Part shown: positions 1 to 7,009 of the stretch, piece after piece
Numbering within the stretch: the stretch's first letter is position 1
How the letters are laid out: the number at the start of each line of letters is the position of its first letter
DNA from: Oscillospiraceae bacterium
GTDB taxonomy: Bacteria > Bacillota > Clostridia > Oscillospirales > Ruminococcaceae
DNA length: 9,021 nt
Direction of reading: 5' to 3'
NCBI GenBank assembly: GCA_020024475.1
Contig: JAHHTS010000092.1
Location: 1-9,021 of the forward strand
Position numbers and translations under genes: made by a program
Notes under the pieces: model-generated
What the model was told of the DNA's origin: nothing
Database searches by the model: none
Seen by the model: the letters and a program-made list of their open reading frames with translations, nothing else

Positions 1-200
1 ATATATAATCTATGTTTGTTAAAAAATTGTTTATTTTGTTAATTGATAAAAAAATAACTATCATATATAATATATACAATAACATATTAGTTAAATAATT
101 ATCACACTAAAAATTCACTTACTAATTTAAGTAATATTCAATTTTTATTTTTAATATGGTATATTTTAATAAGCTTTCTAGGAAAATCCTTCAAAATATA

Positions 201-240
201 AAAAAGACAGTCTTGATATGAAAGACTGTCTTTTTTTTTT
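201..240 (+). terminator. Rho-independent terminator upstream of the cluster
   Basis: A perfect 14-bp stem (201-214 pairing with 222-235) closes a seven-base loop (GATATGA) and is followed by a T run to position 240. The arms begin with A residues, so it could work in both directions. It most likely ends transcription of a gene to the left of the window and isolates the cluster that starts at 394. Confidence 0.9.
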
Positions 241-302
241 GCAATAGATTTGTTTTTAATTTTTAAATATATGTATTTATTCGACAAATTATGATTTTGG
301 AA

Positions 303-313
303 TCATATATAAT
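303..313 (+). promoter_or_regulatory. Candidate -10 box upstream of signal peptidase gene
   Basis: A perfect TATAAT lies at 308-313, inside the repeated TCATATATAA element that starts at 303. No convincing TTGACA-like -35 lies 16-18 bases upstream (the nearest, TCGACA at 281-286, is 21 bases away). The call therefore rests on the -10 match and on position between a terminator and the first gene. In such AT-rich DNA the match could be chance. Confidence 0.25.
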
Positions 314-343
314 GAATTATGAAATAACTGTAAATCAGAGATT

Positions 344-358
344 TCATATATAAGTGAA
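344..358. repeat. Second copy of TCATATATAA(N)TGAA element in leader
   Basis: TCATATATAAGTGAA at 344-358 repeats TCATATATAATGAA at 303-316, 41 bases away (about four helical turns). The same 10-base core is also at 61-70. The 341-360 copy lies in an imperfect dyad with ATTTCA and TGAAAT arms. This could be an operator pair, or simply low-complexity AT-rich sequence. Confidence 0.3.
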
Positions 359-393
359 ATAACCGAATAGCAATTTTAGAAAGGCGAATTTTA

Positions 394-906
394 ATGAAAT
401 CATTTTTATCGAATAAAATATTTAATTTTATTTTTAATTTAACCATCGTGATATTGATTTGTTTGAATTTATTGCTTTTTGGACCACGCCTTGTTGGTTA
501 TAAAGTGTTTTCTGTACTGTCAGGTTCGATGGAGCCAACATATCATACAGGTTCAATTATATATGTAAAGGAATCTGATTATAGAAGTTTTAAGGAAGGA
601 GATGTTATAACATTTTCTATAAGTGATAACATGGTGGCAACTCATCGAATAGTAAAAGTTGTTCAAGATGAGGACAACCCATATACTGTAAAGTATTGCA
701 CAAAAGGAGATGCAAATGATACAGAAGATGGATCTCTGGTGAATTGCATTGATGTGGTGGGAAAACCTGTATTCACAATTCCTTATCTAGGTTATATAGC
801 AGTTTATATGAAAAAATATCTAGGAGTTTTTTTGATAATAATGATTATATCGTCAATAGTTTCATCAATATTTCTACATAAAAATAATATGTTTATAAAA
901 AAATAA
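394..906 (+). CDS. sipW: SipW-like type I signal peptidase (ER-type)
   Basis: A membrane-bound peptidase that would remove signal peptides from exported proteins on the outer face of the membrane. The 170 residues show an N-terminal membrane segment (about 10-30), the nucleophile box SGSMEPT with predicted catalytic Ser45, and the ATHR box with His84 in place of the lysine of ordinary bacterial enzymes, which defines the ER-type/SipW class. The TKGDAND box follows (Asp106 and Asp109), then a second membrane segment (about 143-161) and a short basic tail. Length and two-helix topology fit this class; B. subtilis SipW is slightly longer. The start is supported by GAAAGG nine bases upstream. It heads a cluster with four proteins bearing SipW-type signal peptides, so these are its likely substrates, as in tapA-sipW-tasA of Bacillus and the sipW-bsa locus of Clostridium perfringens. 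The class assignment is firm; substrate specificity is inferred. Confidence 0.95.
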   Translation: MKSFLSNKIFNFIFNLTIVILICLNLLLFGPRLVGYKVFSVLSGSMEPTYHTGSIIYVKESDYRSFKEGDVITFSISDNMVATHRIVKVVQDEDNPYTVKYCTKGDANDTEDGSLVNCIDVVGKPVFTIPYLGYIAVYMKKYLGVFLIIMIISSIVSSIFLHKNNMFIKK

Positions 907-947
907 AAATCATACATTTAAAACAATTAGTATTTATTAGTAAAATA

Positions 948-976
948 TTGATTTTAGCTATTAAACTTTCTATTAT
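948..976 (+). promoter_or_regulatory. Candidate sigma-A promoter for first subunit gene
   Basis: TTGATT (948-953) and TATTAT (971-976) are separated by exactly 17 bases, matching TTGACA/TATAAT at four and five of six positions. They lie in the 133-base gap after the signal peptidase gene and would give a leader of roughly 55 bases. This would let the first subunit be made in larger amounts than the peptidase. It is a motif match only. Confidence 0.45.
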
Positions 977-1039
977 TCACATTTTAATTTATATCACTTA
1001 TACAAATATTAATATTAATATGAAAGAAGGATTATTTTA

Positions 1040-1639
1040 ATGAAGAAAGCAAAAAAAATTGCGACTACAGTATTAGCAGCATCTTTACTTGTAACAGCAA
1101 CAGTATCAACAACGGTGGCATATTTAACATCTAAAGATGAGGTGAAAAACACTTTTACAGTTGGTGACATAGTAATTGATATGGATGAAACAGATGTAGA
1201 TTTTAGCAGTGATACCGATCGTGATAAATTTAATAAGTATCATATTATTCCAGGAGGAGAATACGAAAAAGATCCAATAATTCATATAGGAACTTCTAGT
1301 GAAGATTGTTATGTTTTTGTAAAAGTTGATAACGGTATTAAGTCTATAGAATTATCGGATACTGAAACAGCTAATAATACAATAAAATCACAGATGCTTG
1401 CTAACGGCTGGACACTTGTAGAAGGGGAAACAGATGTGTACAAGCTTAATAGAGTTGCTACAAAAGATGATGAAAATATTCCGGTTTTTGAAAGTTTTAA
1501 AATTAGAGAAGATGTTGATAATGAAACATTAGCACAATACGCGGATGCAAATGTAGTTGTTAAAGCTTATGCAATTCAAGCTGAAGGATTTTCATCTGCA
1601 GAAGAAGCATGGATTGCAGCACCAACAGACTGGAAATAA
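1040..1639 (+). CDS. SipW-dependent secreted protein, BsaA/TasA-like (subunit 1)
   Basis: A 199-residue exported protein, probably a matrix or fibre subunit. The N-terminus has a basic stretch (KKAKK), a hydrophobic core, then TTVAYLT, with predicted SipW cleavage between Ala27 and Tyr28. Shared with its paralogues are NTFTVGD from Asn37, Pro71-Gly72 followed by EDCYVFVKV (Cys90), and near the C-terminus AYAIQ (176-180) followed by EEAW. DCY-hydrophobic-V and the opening NTFTVGD resemble the BsaA family of SipW-dependent biofilm matrix proteins. The mature part is acidic, has one cysteine, and has no membrane anchor or sorting signal. The start is fixed by AAAGAAGGA eight bases upstream. It follows the peptidase gene by 133 bases and may have its own promoter (948-976). 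Export class is well supported; polymer formation is inferred. Confidence 0.88.
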   Translation: MKKAKKIATTVLAASLLVTATVSTTVAYLTSKDEVKNTFTVGDIVIDMDETDVDFSSDTDRDKFNKYHIIPGGEYEKDPIIHIGTSSEDCYVFVKVDNGIKSIELSDTETANNTIKSQMLANGWTLVEGETDVYKLNRVATKDDENIPVFESFKIREDVDNETLAQYADANVVVKAYAIQAEGFSSAEEAWIAAPTDWK

Positions 1640-1700
1640 GTTATATAATAAGTTTCAAATAACTAATATAAAGAGTTTAAACTAGTAAAGGAAATAAAAT

Positions 1701-2276
1701 ATGAAAAAGAAAACGTTGGCATTATTTACTGCAATAATTATGTTGTTTGGTACAGCGATAGGTGGAACAATTGCGTGGTTAAATGCAAAATCTAGTCCAG
1801 TTATAAATACATTTACAATAGGTGATGTCTCTATCGATTTATACGAAAAAGATGGTGATGATAAGATTTATAAAAATGAATACCAGCTTGTTCCAGGTCA
1901 AAAGTATACCAAAAATCCTACAGTAGAAGTTCTTAGTTCAACAAATGTTGACTGCTATTTATTTGTAGAATTTATAGAAGGTGAAAAAAATGATATTTAT
2001 TTGAATTATGAATCAAACTTAAATGTAAATGAGGGTTGGACTCAAGGAGATGGAACAATAATTCCAAAAAATGTTTGGTATCGCACCGTGAAATCAACCG
2101 ATGATACAAAATCATGGAAACTTATCAAAAATGATGAAATTTCTATTAACGGAGACACAGTAACCGAAAGTAGTATGAATGATGCAGTTACAAACACAAA
2201 ACTTGAATACAAAGCTTATGCAGTACAGTTTGATAATCTTACAATTGAACAAGCTTGGTCACAAGTTAACAAGTAA
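1701..2276 (+). CDS. SipW-dependent secreted protein, BsaA/TasA-like (subunit 2)
   Basis: A 191-residue exported paralogue of the preceding gene. The signal peptide ends GGTIAWLN, with predicted cleavage between Ala25 and Trp26; GGT before the site is the form seen in TasA. Conserved blocks follow the same order: NTFTIGDVSIDLYE (36-49), LVPGQKYTKNP (63-73), VDCYLFVEF (83-91, Cys85 aligned with Cys90 of subunit 1), and AYAVQ (172-176) with EQAW. Trp-rich middle segments (GWTQ, VWYR, SWK) recall the GWT of subunit 1. It is the closest relative of subunit 1 in the window, so duplication and divergence is likely. AAAGGA lies eight bases before the ATG, 61 bases after the previous stop. There is no C-terminal anchor. 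The fibre-subunit role is inferred. Confidence 0.88.
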   Translation: MKKKTLALFTAIIMLFGTAIGGTIAWLNAKSSPVINTFTIGDVSIDLYEKDGDDKIYKNEYQLVPGQKYTKNPTVEVLSSTNVDCYLFVEFIEGEKNDIYLNYESNLNVNEGWTQGDGTIIPKNVWYRTVKSTDDTKSWKLIKNDEISINGDTVTESSMNDAVTNTKLEYKAYAVQFDNLTIEQAWSQVNK

Positions 2277-2307
2277 ATATGGCTTTTTTATAAACTGTAA
2301 AAAATAG

Positions 2308-2336
2308 TTGCCGAAGAAAATATATTTATTTAGTAT
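2308..2336 (+). promoter_or_regulatory. Weak candidate promoter before subunit 3
   Basis: TTGCCG (2308-2313) and TAGTAT (2331-2336) are 17 bases apart, each matching four of six consensus positions, in the 118-base gap between subunits 2 and 3. The gap is long compared with the 13-21 base gaps that follow, which leaves room for an internal start. Motif evidence only. Confidence 0.22.
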
Positions 2337-2372
2337 GTAAAATATGTCGGAATTAAACATAAACTATAACGA

Positions 2373-2397
2373 AGAAAGGAAGTAAATATATGTAATG
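2373..2397 (+). promoter_or_regulatory. Start-stop ATGTAATG element at the subunit 3 start
   Basis: The Shine-Dalgarno AGGA (2377-2380) is nine bases from an ATG at 2390-2392 that is followed at once by TAA (2393-2395). The A of that stop is the first base of the real ATG at 2395, which is 14 bases from AGGA. The better-spaced ATG therefore gives only a one-codon frame, and ribosomes would have to re-initiate at the overlapping start or bind at long spacing. This may lower translation of subunit 3. Confidence 0.5.
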
Positions 2398-2997
2398 AAA
2401 AAGAGACTTTTTTCTGCAACGTTGTTAATTTGCTGTTTAGCACTGCTTATTAATGGAACGATGGCATATTTTACTAGAAGTAAAATAGTCGATAATGTAT
2501 TTACCACTTCATCAATCAATATTGCTATCAATGAAAAAAATAATATTTATGATGAAAATGGAAAGCATCATCAAGTAGACTTTACTGACTTAGAATTTAA
2601 TAATGTCATGCCTGGTCAGACAATAGGAAAAATAGTTACAGTTAGCAATATAAAAGAAAGCTCACAAGCTTATATCAGAGTTAAAGTAGAAAAAAATTTT
2701 ATCAACCAATATAAAACGAATAAAAGCGATTTATCTACTGATGTTATTGAAATTGATTTTAATAACGATAATTGGACGCTTAAAGATGGTTGGTATTATT
2801 ACAATACAGCTGTTGATAGTGGTGAGACAACTAGACCTTTATTTGAAAACGTAATGTTTGATGGTAAAGGTATGGGTAATGAGTACAAGAATGCTAGTTG
2901 CAATATTGGTATTATTGCACAAGCTGTTCAGGTTCGTAATAATGGGTCTGATGTTTGGTCAGCAAAAGGATGGCCGGCAATAGAAATTAAAAAATAG
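2395..2997 (+). CDS. SipW-dependent secreted protein, TasA-like (subunit 3)
   Basis: A 200-residue exported protein with a SipW-type signal peptide ending NGTMAYFT, predicted cleavage between Ala24 and Tyr25. The mature part keeps the family order: DNVFT (33-37), NNVMPGQTIGK (69-79) with Pro73-Gly74, a strand-like VTVSN, then QAYIRVKV (91-98) where subunits 1 and 2 have DCY-type blocks, NWTLKDGWYYY (126-136), and AQAVQ (175-179). It thus belongs to a second subtype shared with the gene at 6475. Two cysteines are in the signal peptide; the single mature one is Cys169. The start at 2395 fits the translated signal peptide, but an ATG-TAA pair sits just before it. The next gene's Shine-Dalgarno begins two bases after its stop, so expression with the VWA gene is probably coupled. 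The polymer role is inferred. Confidence 0.85.
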   Translation: MKKRLFSATLLICCLALLINGTMAYFTRSKIVDNVFTTSSINIAINEKNNIYDENGKHHQVDFTDLEFNNVMPGQTIGKIVTVSNIKESSQAYIRVKVEKNFINQYKTNKSDLSTDVIEIDFNNDNWTLKDGWYYYNTAVDSGETTRPLFENVMFDGKGMGNEYKNASCNIGIIAQAVQVRNNGSDVWSAKGWPAIEIKK

Positions 2998-2998
2998 T

Positions 2999-3006
2999 AG
3001 GAGGTG
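2999..3006 (+). promoter_or_regulatory. Near-perfect Shine-Dalgarno for the VWA gene
   Basis: AGGAGGTG lies nine bases before the ATG at 3016 and starts right after the stop of the preceding gene. It is the best match to the 16S rRNA tail in the window, whereas the subunit genes have weaker AAAGGA-type sites. It fixes the start and suggests efficient translation of the largest protein. Confidence 0.8.
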
Positions 3007-3015
3007 TAACAAAAT

Positions 3016-6000
3016 ATGAAAAGATTTTCCAAGTTGTTGAAAAAATATACATCATTGTTAATTGTGTTCTCTATGATGTTATCTATTATTTCATCATGTC
3101 AGGTTCGTGTTTTCGCAGAAGAAGAGTTTTTTAATTCTGATATCTCACATAAAGTTACACTGCCAATGGAAGAATTGATTGTACCAGAACAGTCAAAATC
3201 AGATTTATCCTCCATGGATAAAACAGAACAATTCTCTATAGAAAAAGATAAAATAATATCGGATGAAAATATAGAGCAGATTTATGTTGACAATGAAAAT
3301 ATTGATAACAAAAAAGAAAAACAAGAAGTTATCACAGAAATTATAGCACAAGAAAATGTAAATAAATCTGAAAAATTTGATGTTCAAGCTGCTTATGAAA
3401 AATTCATATCTTTGGAAAAAGAAGAAGAACAAAAAGCGTATCTTGATAGTTTAACGATAGAAGAGTATTCGGAACTTGAAAATTATGTAAATAAAAAATT
3501 ATCCGAGATTCCAGTTGTTATTCCTAAAACAATAGTATTTACTGAGGTCGGTCCTTTTTTACCTCCAGTTTTTATCAACTCAAATTGGAAAACCCCATTA
3601 ATGAAAAATTTGAATCCGGATAATAATGGTATCGAAACATCAAAAACGGTGCAAAACAACGGTGATGGAACATACACACTTAAACTTGAAAGTTATGTTA
3701 CTGGCGATATTAAAACTGTCACAAAAACAACTCCTGTGGATATAGTTCTTGTGCTTGATCAATCAGGGTCAATGTCTTTTGATTTTAATGGTAATGAAAC
3801 TAACATGAATAATGAGCGAAGACAGTTTGCTATGAAAGAAGCTGTCAATGCCTTTATAAACGAAGTTGCAAAAACATATAGACCGGAAAGTGATCACCGT
3901 ATATCGATAGTGACCTTTGGTAATGATGGATATACTTTATCTGGGTGGCAATATGTTGATGAAAATGGAAAAATCAATTTGAAACAAAAAATAAATGATT
4001 TACCTAGTAAACCGGCAGGTTCAACTAATATAGGTGCAGGTATGCAAACGGCTGAAAATCTTATGGGAGCAGGGTACAATTACACAGGAAACAATAATGA
4101 GCGTCAAAAAGTTGTTATTGCATTTACTGATGGAGCACCAACCAAAACTAATAAGTTTGATGTACAAGTAGCGAATTCAGCAATTCTTTCTTCTAAAAAT
4201 CTTAAAGATAACGGAGTAACTATTTATTCAGTTGGCATATTTGGTGGGGCAAATCCAGATCAGTTGTATGGAGATAAAGGTTTCAAACAGAATTCTAATG
4301 GTTCAGTAGGAAGTATATGGTACGATCGAATTAACTGGATGATAGGTGATGACAGTCTGGTTGATATTCCAGCTTGCAACAGATTTCTTAACTATGTTTC
4401 ATCTAACTTAGATGATGCAGATGAGATAGGATTAAAAAACTATAAAAAAAATAATTTTTATTATGAATATCTAGGCTGGGAAATAACTAAGAATTTTGAT
4501 AAAAATAAAACCGGTTACTATCTTACAGCTGATAATAGTGAAAGTCTGAAAAATATTTTTGAAAAAATTAGTAGCAATATCGGGGGAGCTTCAATAGAAT
4601 TAGGAAAAGAAACGATTCTTAAAGACATAATTTCTAATAGTTTTAAGCTTCCTGAAGGAGCAGGTGTAAATTCGATTAAAGTTTTCACATGTGATTATAA
4701 TTCTAATGGTAAGTGGAATAGTCCTGTGGAATTAGCTCAGGCGAAAATTGCCATTAGCAATTTAAATGGGCAAGATATTATTGATGTTAGTGGATTTGAT
4801 TATTCCAAAAACTTTTGTAGTGAAATAGGCAGACAAGAAAATAATCCAGGGCAGTCAGGTAATTTTTATGGAAGAAAAATTCAGGTATTGATTCCTATTG
4901 AACCAATAAGCAATTTTATTGGTGGAAATGATATAGCTACAAATACAAATAATTCTGGAATTTATGACAAAGACAATACAGTAATTGAGAATTTTATATC
5001 ACCTAAATTAAACATACCTATCAAAGTGTATACACCTAAAGCTTTTGATATAAATGTATTTTATGGAGATGATTTTAGCCTACTAGAAATTCTTAATAGT
5101 TACGGTGATAAGTCGCATTTTGATTATGAACTAGATGGGATAAAATGTGATATTGATGGTAAAAACAATGAGTTTGTTGATATAACATATAAAATTAGCA
5201 CTGTAAAAGAAGATGGTACAAATATCGTTGTTGCATCTATAACAATACCGCATGGTAAAAAAGATGTAGTATTTAATTATATAGATGAGACCACAATAAA
5301 AAATATTAAGAAAGATTTTAACTATAAAATTGATATTATTGTTTCTCCAGTTACTAATGGTGAAGGTTCAATAGGAGAAAAAAATGATTTATCCGGATTG
5401 ATAACAGAATCGGAAATAGGTAATGTGAAAGTATTTAAACCAATTGTACAATTTAATGATGTTTATGCTTATCTTGGAAATGATGTTCCAACCAATGAAC
5501 AAATAGGGGAAGCATATGTTCCTGAAAAAACGATTTGGACACATGGTGATATATTAAATACTAATGTACAAATGTACGGAAATGAGCCAAAACTTGATTT
5601 TGAATATGAAATAAATATAAATGGAAAAATTAATAAGCTTGATGATATAGGGGTAACTGTCACCACAAAATCCAATAACATTATAGTGAAAAGGGAAAAT
5701 AATAAGTTTAATATTAAAGTTTTCTATCCAGAAATGACATTTAAAGATAGCGAGATTAAACTAGGAGAATCAGCAAATTATAATGATAACTATGTTGGTG
5801 TCAAGTGGAAGTTTGAAAATAATGTTATTGACAATCCTGATATAAATAACAGCAGTATCATAGATGGCTCTGGCTTTTTTACAGATAAAAAAATTATAGG
5901 TAAAGCTCCTAAATTGATTTATGACTATAACCCTGGTCAAAGTGCATTTAATGAAGATACCCCGGTGAAAATTACAAGTGTTAAAATTTTGGGAATAGAT

Positions 6001-6453
6001 ATAACTGAATTCGTAAAATTTATACGCCAACAATGTTCTATTTGCGAAAAAGAAAATGGTGTTGTAGATGGAAATAAACCAAACTTTATTGTTCATATTA
6101 AGTGTATAGATCTAAAAATCACTAAACAAGTGTCCGATGTTTCAACGCTAGATCCAAATCAAACATTTATATTTGAAATAAAGGGGAAAGAAGGTTCTGC
6201 AACTTCAAATATATATGCAACTGTTTCAATAAAGGGCAATGAAACAATAAAAATTAAAAAATTACCTGTTGGTGAATACACAATAAAAGAAAATCAAAAT
6301 TGGTCATGGAAATATAATGCGGTTCAACCAGAGCAGATAATAAATACTGAAAATGAACAAGAAGTTGTATTTAAAAATATTTTTTCAAATAATAAATGGC
6401 TAGATGCAAACGCATATTCAAATAATATTTTTATAGGCACATGTGATAAGTGA
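3016..6453 (+). CDS. Large secreted VWA and Cna-B-type surface protein (putative adhesin)
   Basis: A 1145-residue exported protein. The signal peptide could be cut by ordinary signal peptidase at Val-Phe-Ala34|Glu, or lipid-modified at Cys28 (ISSC). An acidic, helix-prone stretch (35-165) precedes a von Willebrand A domain (about 241-520) with an intact metal site: DQSGS (Asp248, Ser250, Ser252), Thr337, and Asp372 in FTDG. A strand-rich region with FIGGND (634-639) follows, then three related segments with (I/V)KV(F/Y)xP at 669-674, 804-809 and 900-905. The C-terminal domain (about 1031-1123) is Cna-B/SpaA-like: LKITK, LPVGEYTIKE and FKN suggest an isopeptide between Lys1034 or Lys1037 and Asn1121 with Glu1092 as catalyst. 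The protein ends with WLDANAY and NNIF and no sorting signal or membrane helix, so retention is unexplained unless it is a lipoprotein or binds the subunits. VWA domains usually mediate ligand binding; an adhesin or fibre-tip role is inferred from that and from context. Confidence 0.9.
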   Translation: MKRFSKLLKKYTSLLIVFSMMLSIISSCQVRVFAEEEFFNSDISHKVTLPMEELIVPEQSKSDLSSMDKTEQFSIEKDKIISDENIEQIYVDNENIDNKKEKQEVITEIIAQENVNKSEKFDVQAAYEKFISLEKEEEQKAYLDSLTIEEYSELENYVNKKLSEIPVVIPKTIVFTEVGPFLPPVFINSNWKTPLMKNLNPDNNGIETSKTVQNNGDGTYTLKLESYVTGDIKTVTKTTPVDIVLVLDQSGSMSFDFNGNETNMNNERRQFAMKEAVNAFINEVAKTYRPESDHRISIVTFGNDGYTLSGWQYVDENGKINLKQKINDLPSKPAGSTNIGAGMQTAENLMGAGYNYTGNNNERQKVVIAFTDGAPTKTNKFDVQVANSAILSSKNLKDNGVTIYSVGIFGGANPDQLYGDKGFKQNSNGSVGSIWYDRINWMIGDDSLVDIPACNRFLNYVSSNLDDADEIGLKNYKKNNFYYEYLGWEITKNFDKNKTGYYLTADNSESLKNIFEKISSNIGGASIELGKETILKDIISNSFKLPEGAGVNSIKVFTCDYNSNGKWNSPVELAQAKIAISNLNGQDIIDVSGFDYSKNFCSEIGRQENNPGQSGNFYGRKIQVLIPIEPISNFIGGNDIATNTNNSGIYDKDNTVIENFISPKLNIPIKVYTPKAFDINVFYGDDFSLLEILNSYGDKSHFDYELDGIKCDIDGKNNEFVDITYKISTVKEDGTNIVVASITIPHGKKDVVFNYIDETTIKNIKKDFNYKIDIIVSPVTNGEGSIGEKNDLSGLITESEIGNVKVFKPIVQFNDVYAYLGNDVPTNEQIGEAYVPEKTIWTHGDILNTNVQMYGNEPKLDFEYEININGKINKLDDIGVTVTTKSNNIIVKRENNKFNIKVFYPEMTFKDSEIKLGESANYNDNYVGVKWKFENNVIDNPDINNSSIIDGSGFFTDKKIIGKAPKLIYDYNPGQSAFNEDTPVKITSVKILGIDITEFVKFIRQQCSICEKENGVVDGNKPNFIVHIKCIDLKITKQVSDVSTLDPNQTFIFEIKGKEGSATSNIYATVSIKGNETIKIKKLPVGEYTIKENQNWSWKYNAVQPEQIINTENEQEVVFKNIFSNNKWLDANAYSNNIFIGTCDK

Positions 6454-6474
6454 CAGAAAGGAGAAAGATAAATA

Positions 6475-7005
6475 ATGAATAATAAAAAGTTATCTACTTT
6501 GGCATTCTGTATTCTTATTACATTAGTAATTTGTGTTGGAGGAACAGTAGCCTATCTTTCTACTCAATCACATATTGTAAAAAATACTTTTACACCTGCA
6601 ATTGTCGAATGTGAGATACACGAAGAATTCGATAATAAGATAAAGAAAAATGTTAAAGTGCAGAATACGGGCGATGTTGATGCATATATTCGTGTAAAAG
6701 TTGTTGTTAATTGGAAGAATGGTGTGGATGTTATTCCGGCAAACCCTAGTGAATATGTCATAGATTATGCCCAAAATAAAAACTGGATTGAAATAAATGG
6801 TATTCATTACTATAAGCTTCCAGTTAAGAGTGGTGATTACACAGAAATTCTTATAAATTTAGCAAAACAAATTGTAGAATCACCAAGTGAAGATTATCAG
6901 CTTAATGTAGAGATTATGGCACAAGCGATTCAAGCTGATGGAACAAACATTGATGGTGAAAAAGCTGTCAAAGATGCTTGGGGTATAGATTTTTCTACAA
7001 TGTGA
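6475..7005 (+). CDS. SipW-dependent secreted protein, TasA-like (subunit 4)
   Basis: A 176-residue exported protein, the shortest of the four. The signal peptide ends VGGTVAYLS, predicted SipW cleavage between Ala26 and Tyr27. It then shows VKNTFT (35-40), VQNTGDVDAYIRVKV (62-76), WIEINGIHYYKLPVKSG (104-120) and AQAIQ (149-153). NTGD-x-x-AYIR is frequent in TasA-like proteins. Compared with its paralogues it lacks the Pro-Gly block between the first strand and the NTG turn, which accounts for much of its smaller size. Two cysteines are in the signal peptide and one, Cys46, in the mature part. The start is supported by AAAGGAG 11 bases upstream, 21 bases after the VWA stop. Being placed next to the VWA gene and apart from subunits 1-3, it may be a minor or adaptor subunit; that is inferred. 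Confidence 0.86.
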   Translation: MNNKKLSTLAFCILITLVICVGGTVAYLSTQSHIVKNTFTPAIVECEIHEEFDNKIKKNVKVQNTGDVDAYIRVKVVVNWKNGVDVIPANPSEYVIDYAQNKNWIEINGIHYYKLPVKSGDYTEILINLAKQIVESPSEDYQLNVEIMAQAIQADGTNIDGEKAVKDAWGIDFSTM

Positions 7006-7009
7006 GGAG
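7005..7009 (+). promoter_or_regulatory. Shine-Dalgarno overlapping the previous stop codon
   Basis: AGGAG at 7005-7009 shares its first base with the TGA stop of subunit 4 and lies nine bases before the ATG at 7019. This arrangement supports translational coupling of the last two genes and fixes the start of the second. Confidence 0.7.

Larger units (their letters stand above)
1..393. other. Gene-free upstream region
   Basis: No coding sequence is supported here on either strand. Positions 1-200 are extremely AT-rich with no recognisable RNA gene, presumably the 3' flank of a gene outside the window. Positions 201-240 form a terminator. Positions 241-393 are the leader of the signal peptidase gene and carry a possible TATAAT box, short inverted repeats at 290-307 (seven-base arms) and 341-360 (six-base arms), and a Shine-Dalgarno-like GAAAGG at 379-384. 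The 10-mer TCATATATAA occurs at 61-70, 303-312 and 344-353. Confidence 0.7.

Noticed and set aside
1020..1040. Six-codon frame (MKEGLF) whose stop overlaps the start of subunit 1
   Set aside because: It has a stop-start overlap like that at subunit 3, but no ribosome site precedes its ATG, and the good Shine-Dalgarno lies inside it and serves the ATG at 1040.
1644..1649. Perfect TATAAT in the gap before subunit 2
   Set aside because: No -35-like hexamer at 16-18 bases and no TG extension; the best TTG-containing hexamer is 24 bases upstream. In this AT-rich gap the match is likely chance.
1639..1664. Inverted repeat AGTTAT/ATAACT after subunit 1 as a terminator
   Set aside because: Only six mostly A-T pairs with a 14-base loop and no following T run; too weak to end transcription.
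2264..2290. T run after subunit 2 as a terminator
   Set aside because: The TTTTTTA tract is not preceded by a GC-containing stem of useful length.
3205..3432. Minus-strand open frame of 75 codons, rich in Phe
   Set aside because: It is the antisense of the Glu/Lys-rich segment of the VWA gene (GAA/AAA read as TTC/TTT), with no ribosome site or recognisable domain. Similar antisense frames at 3483-3677, 3894-4079, 5469-5681, 5770-6096, 6564-6807 and 6880-7122 are rejected for the same reason.
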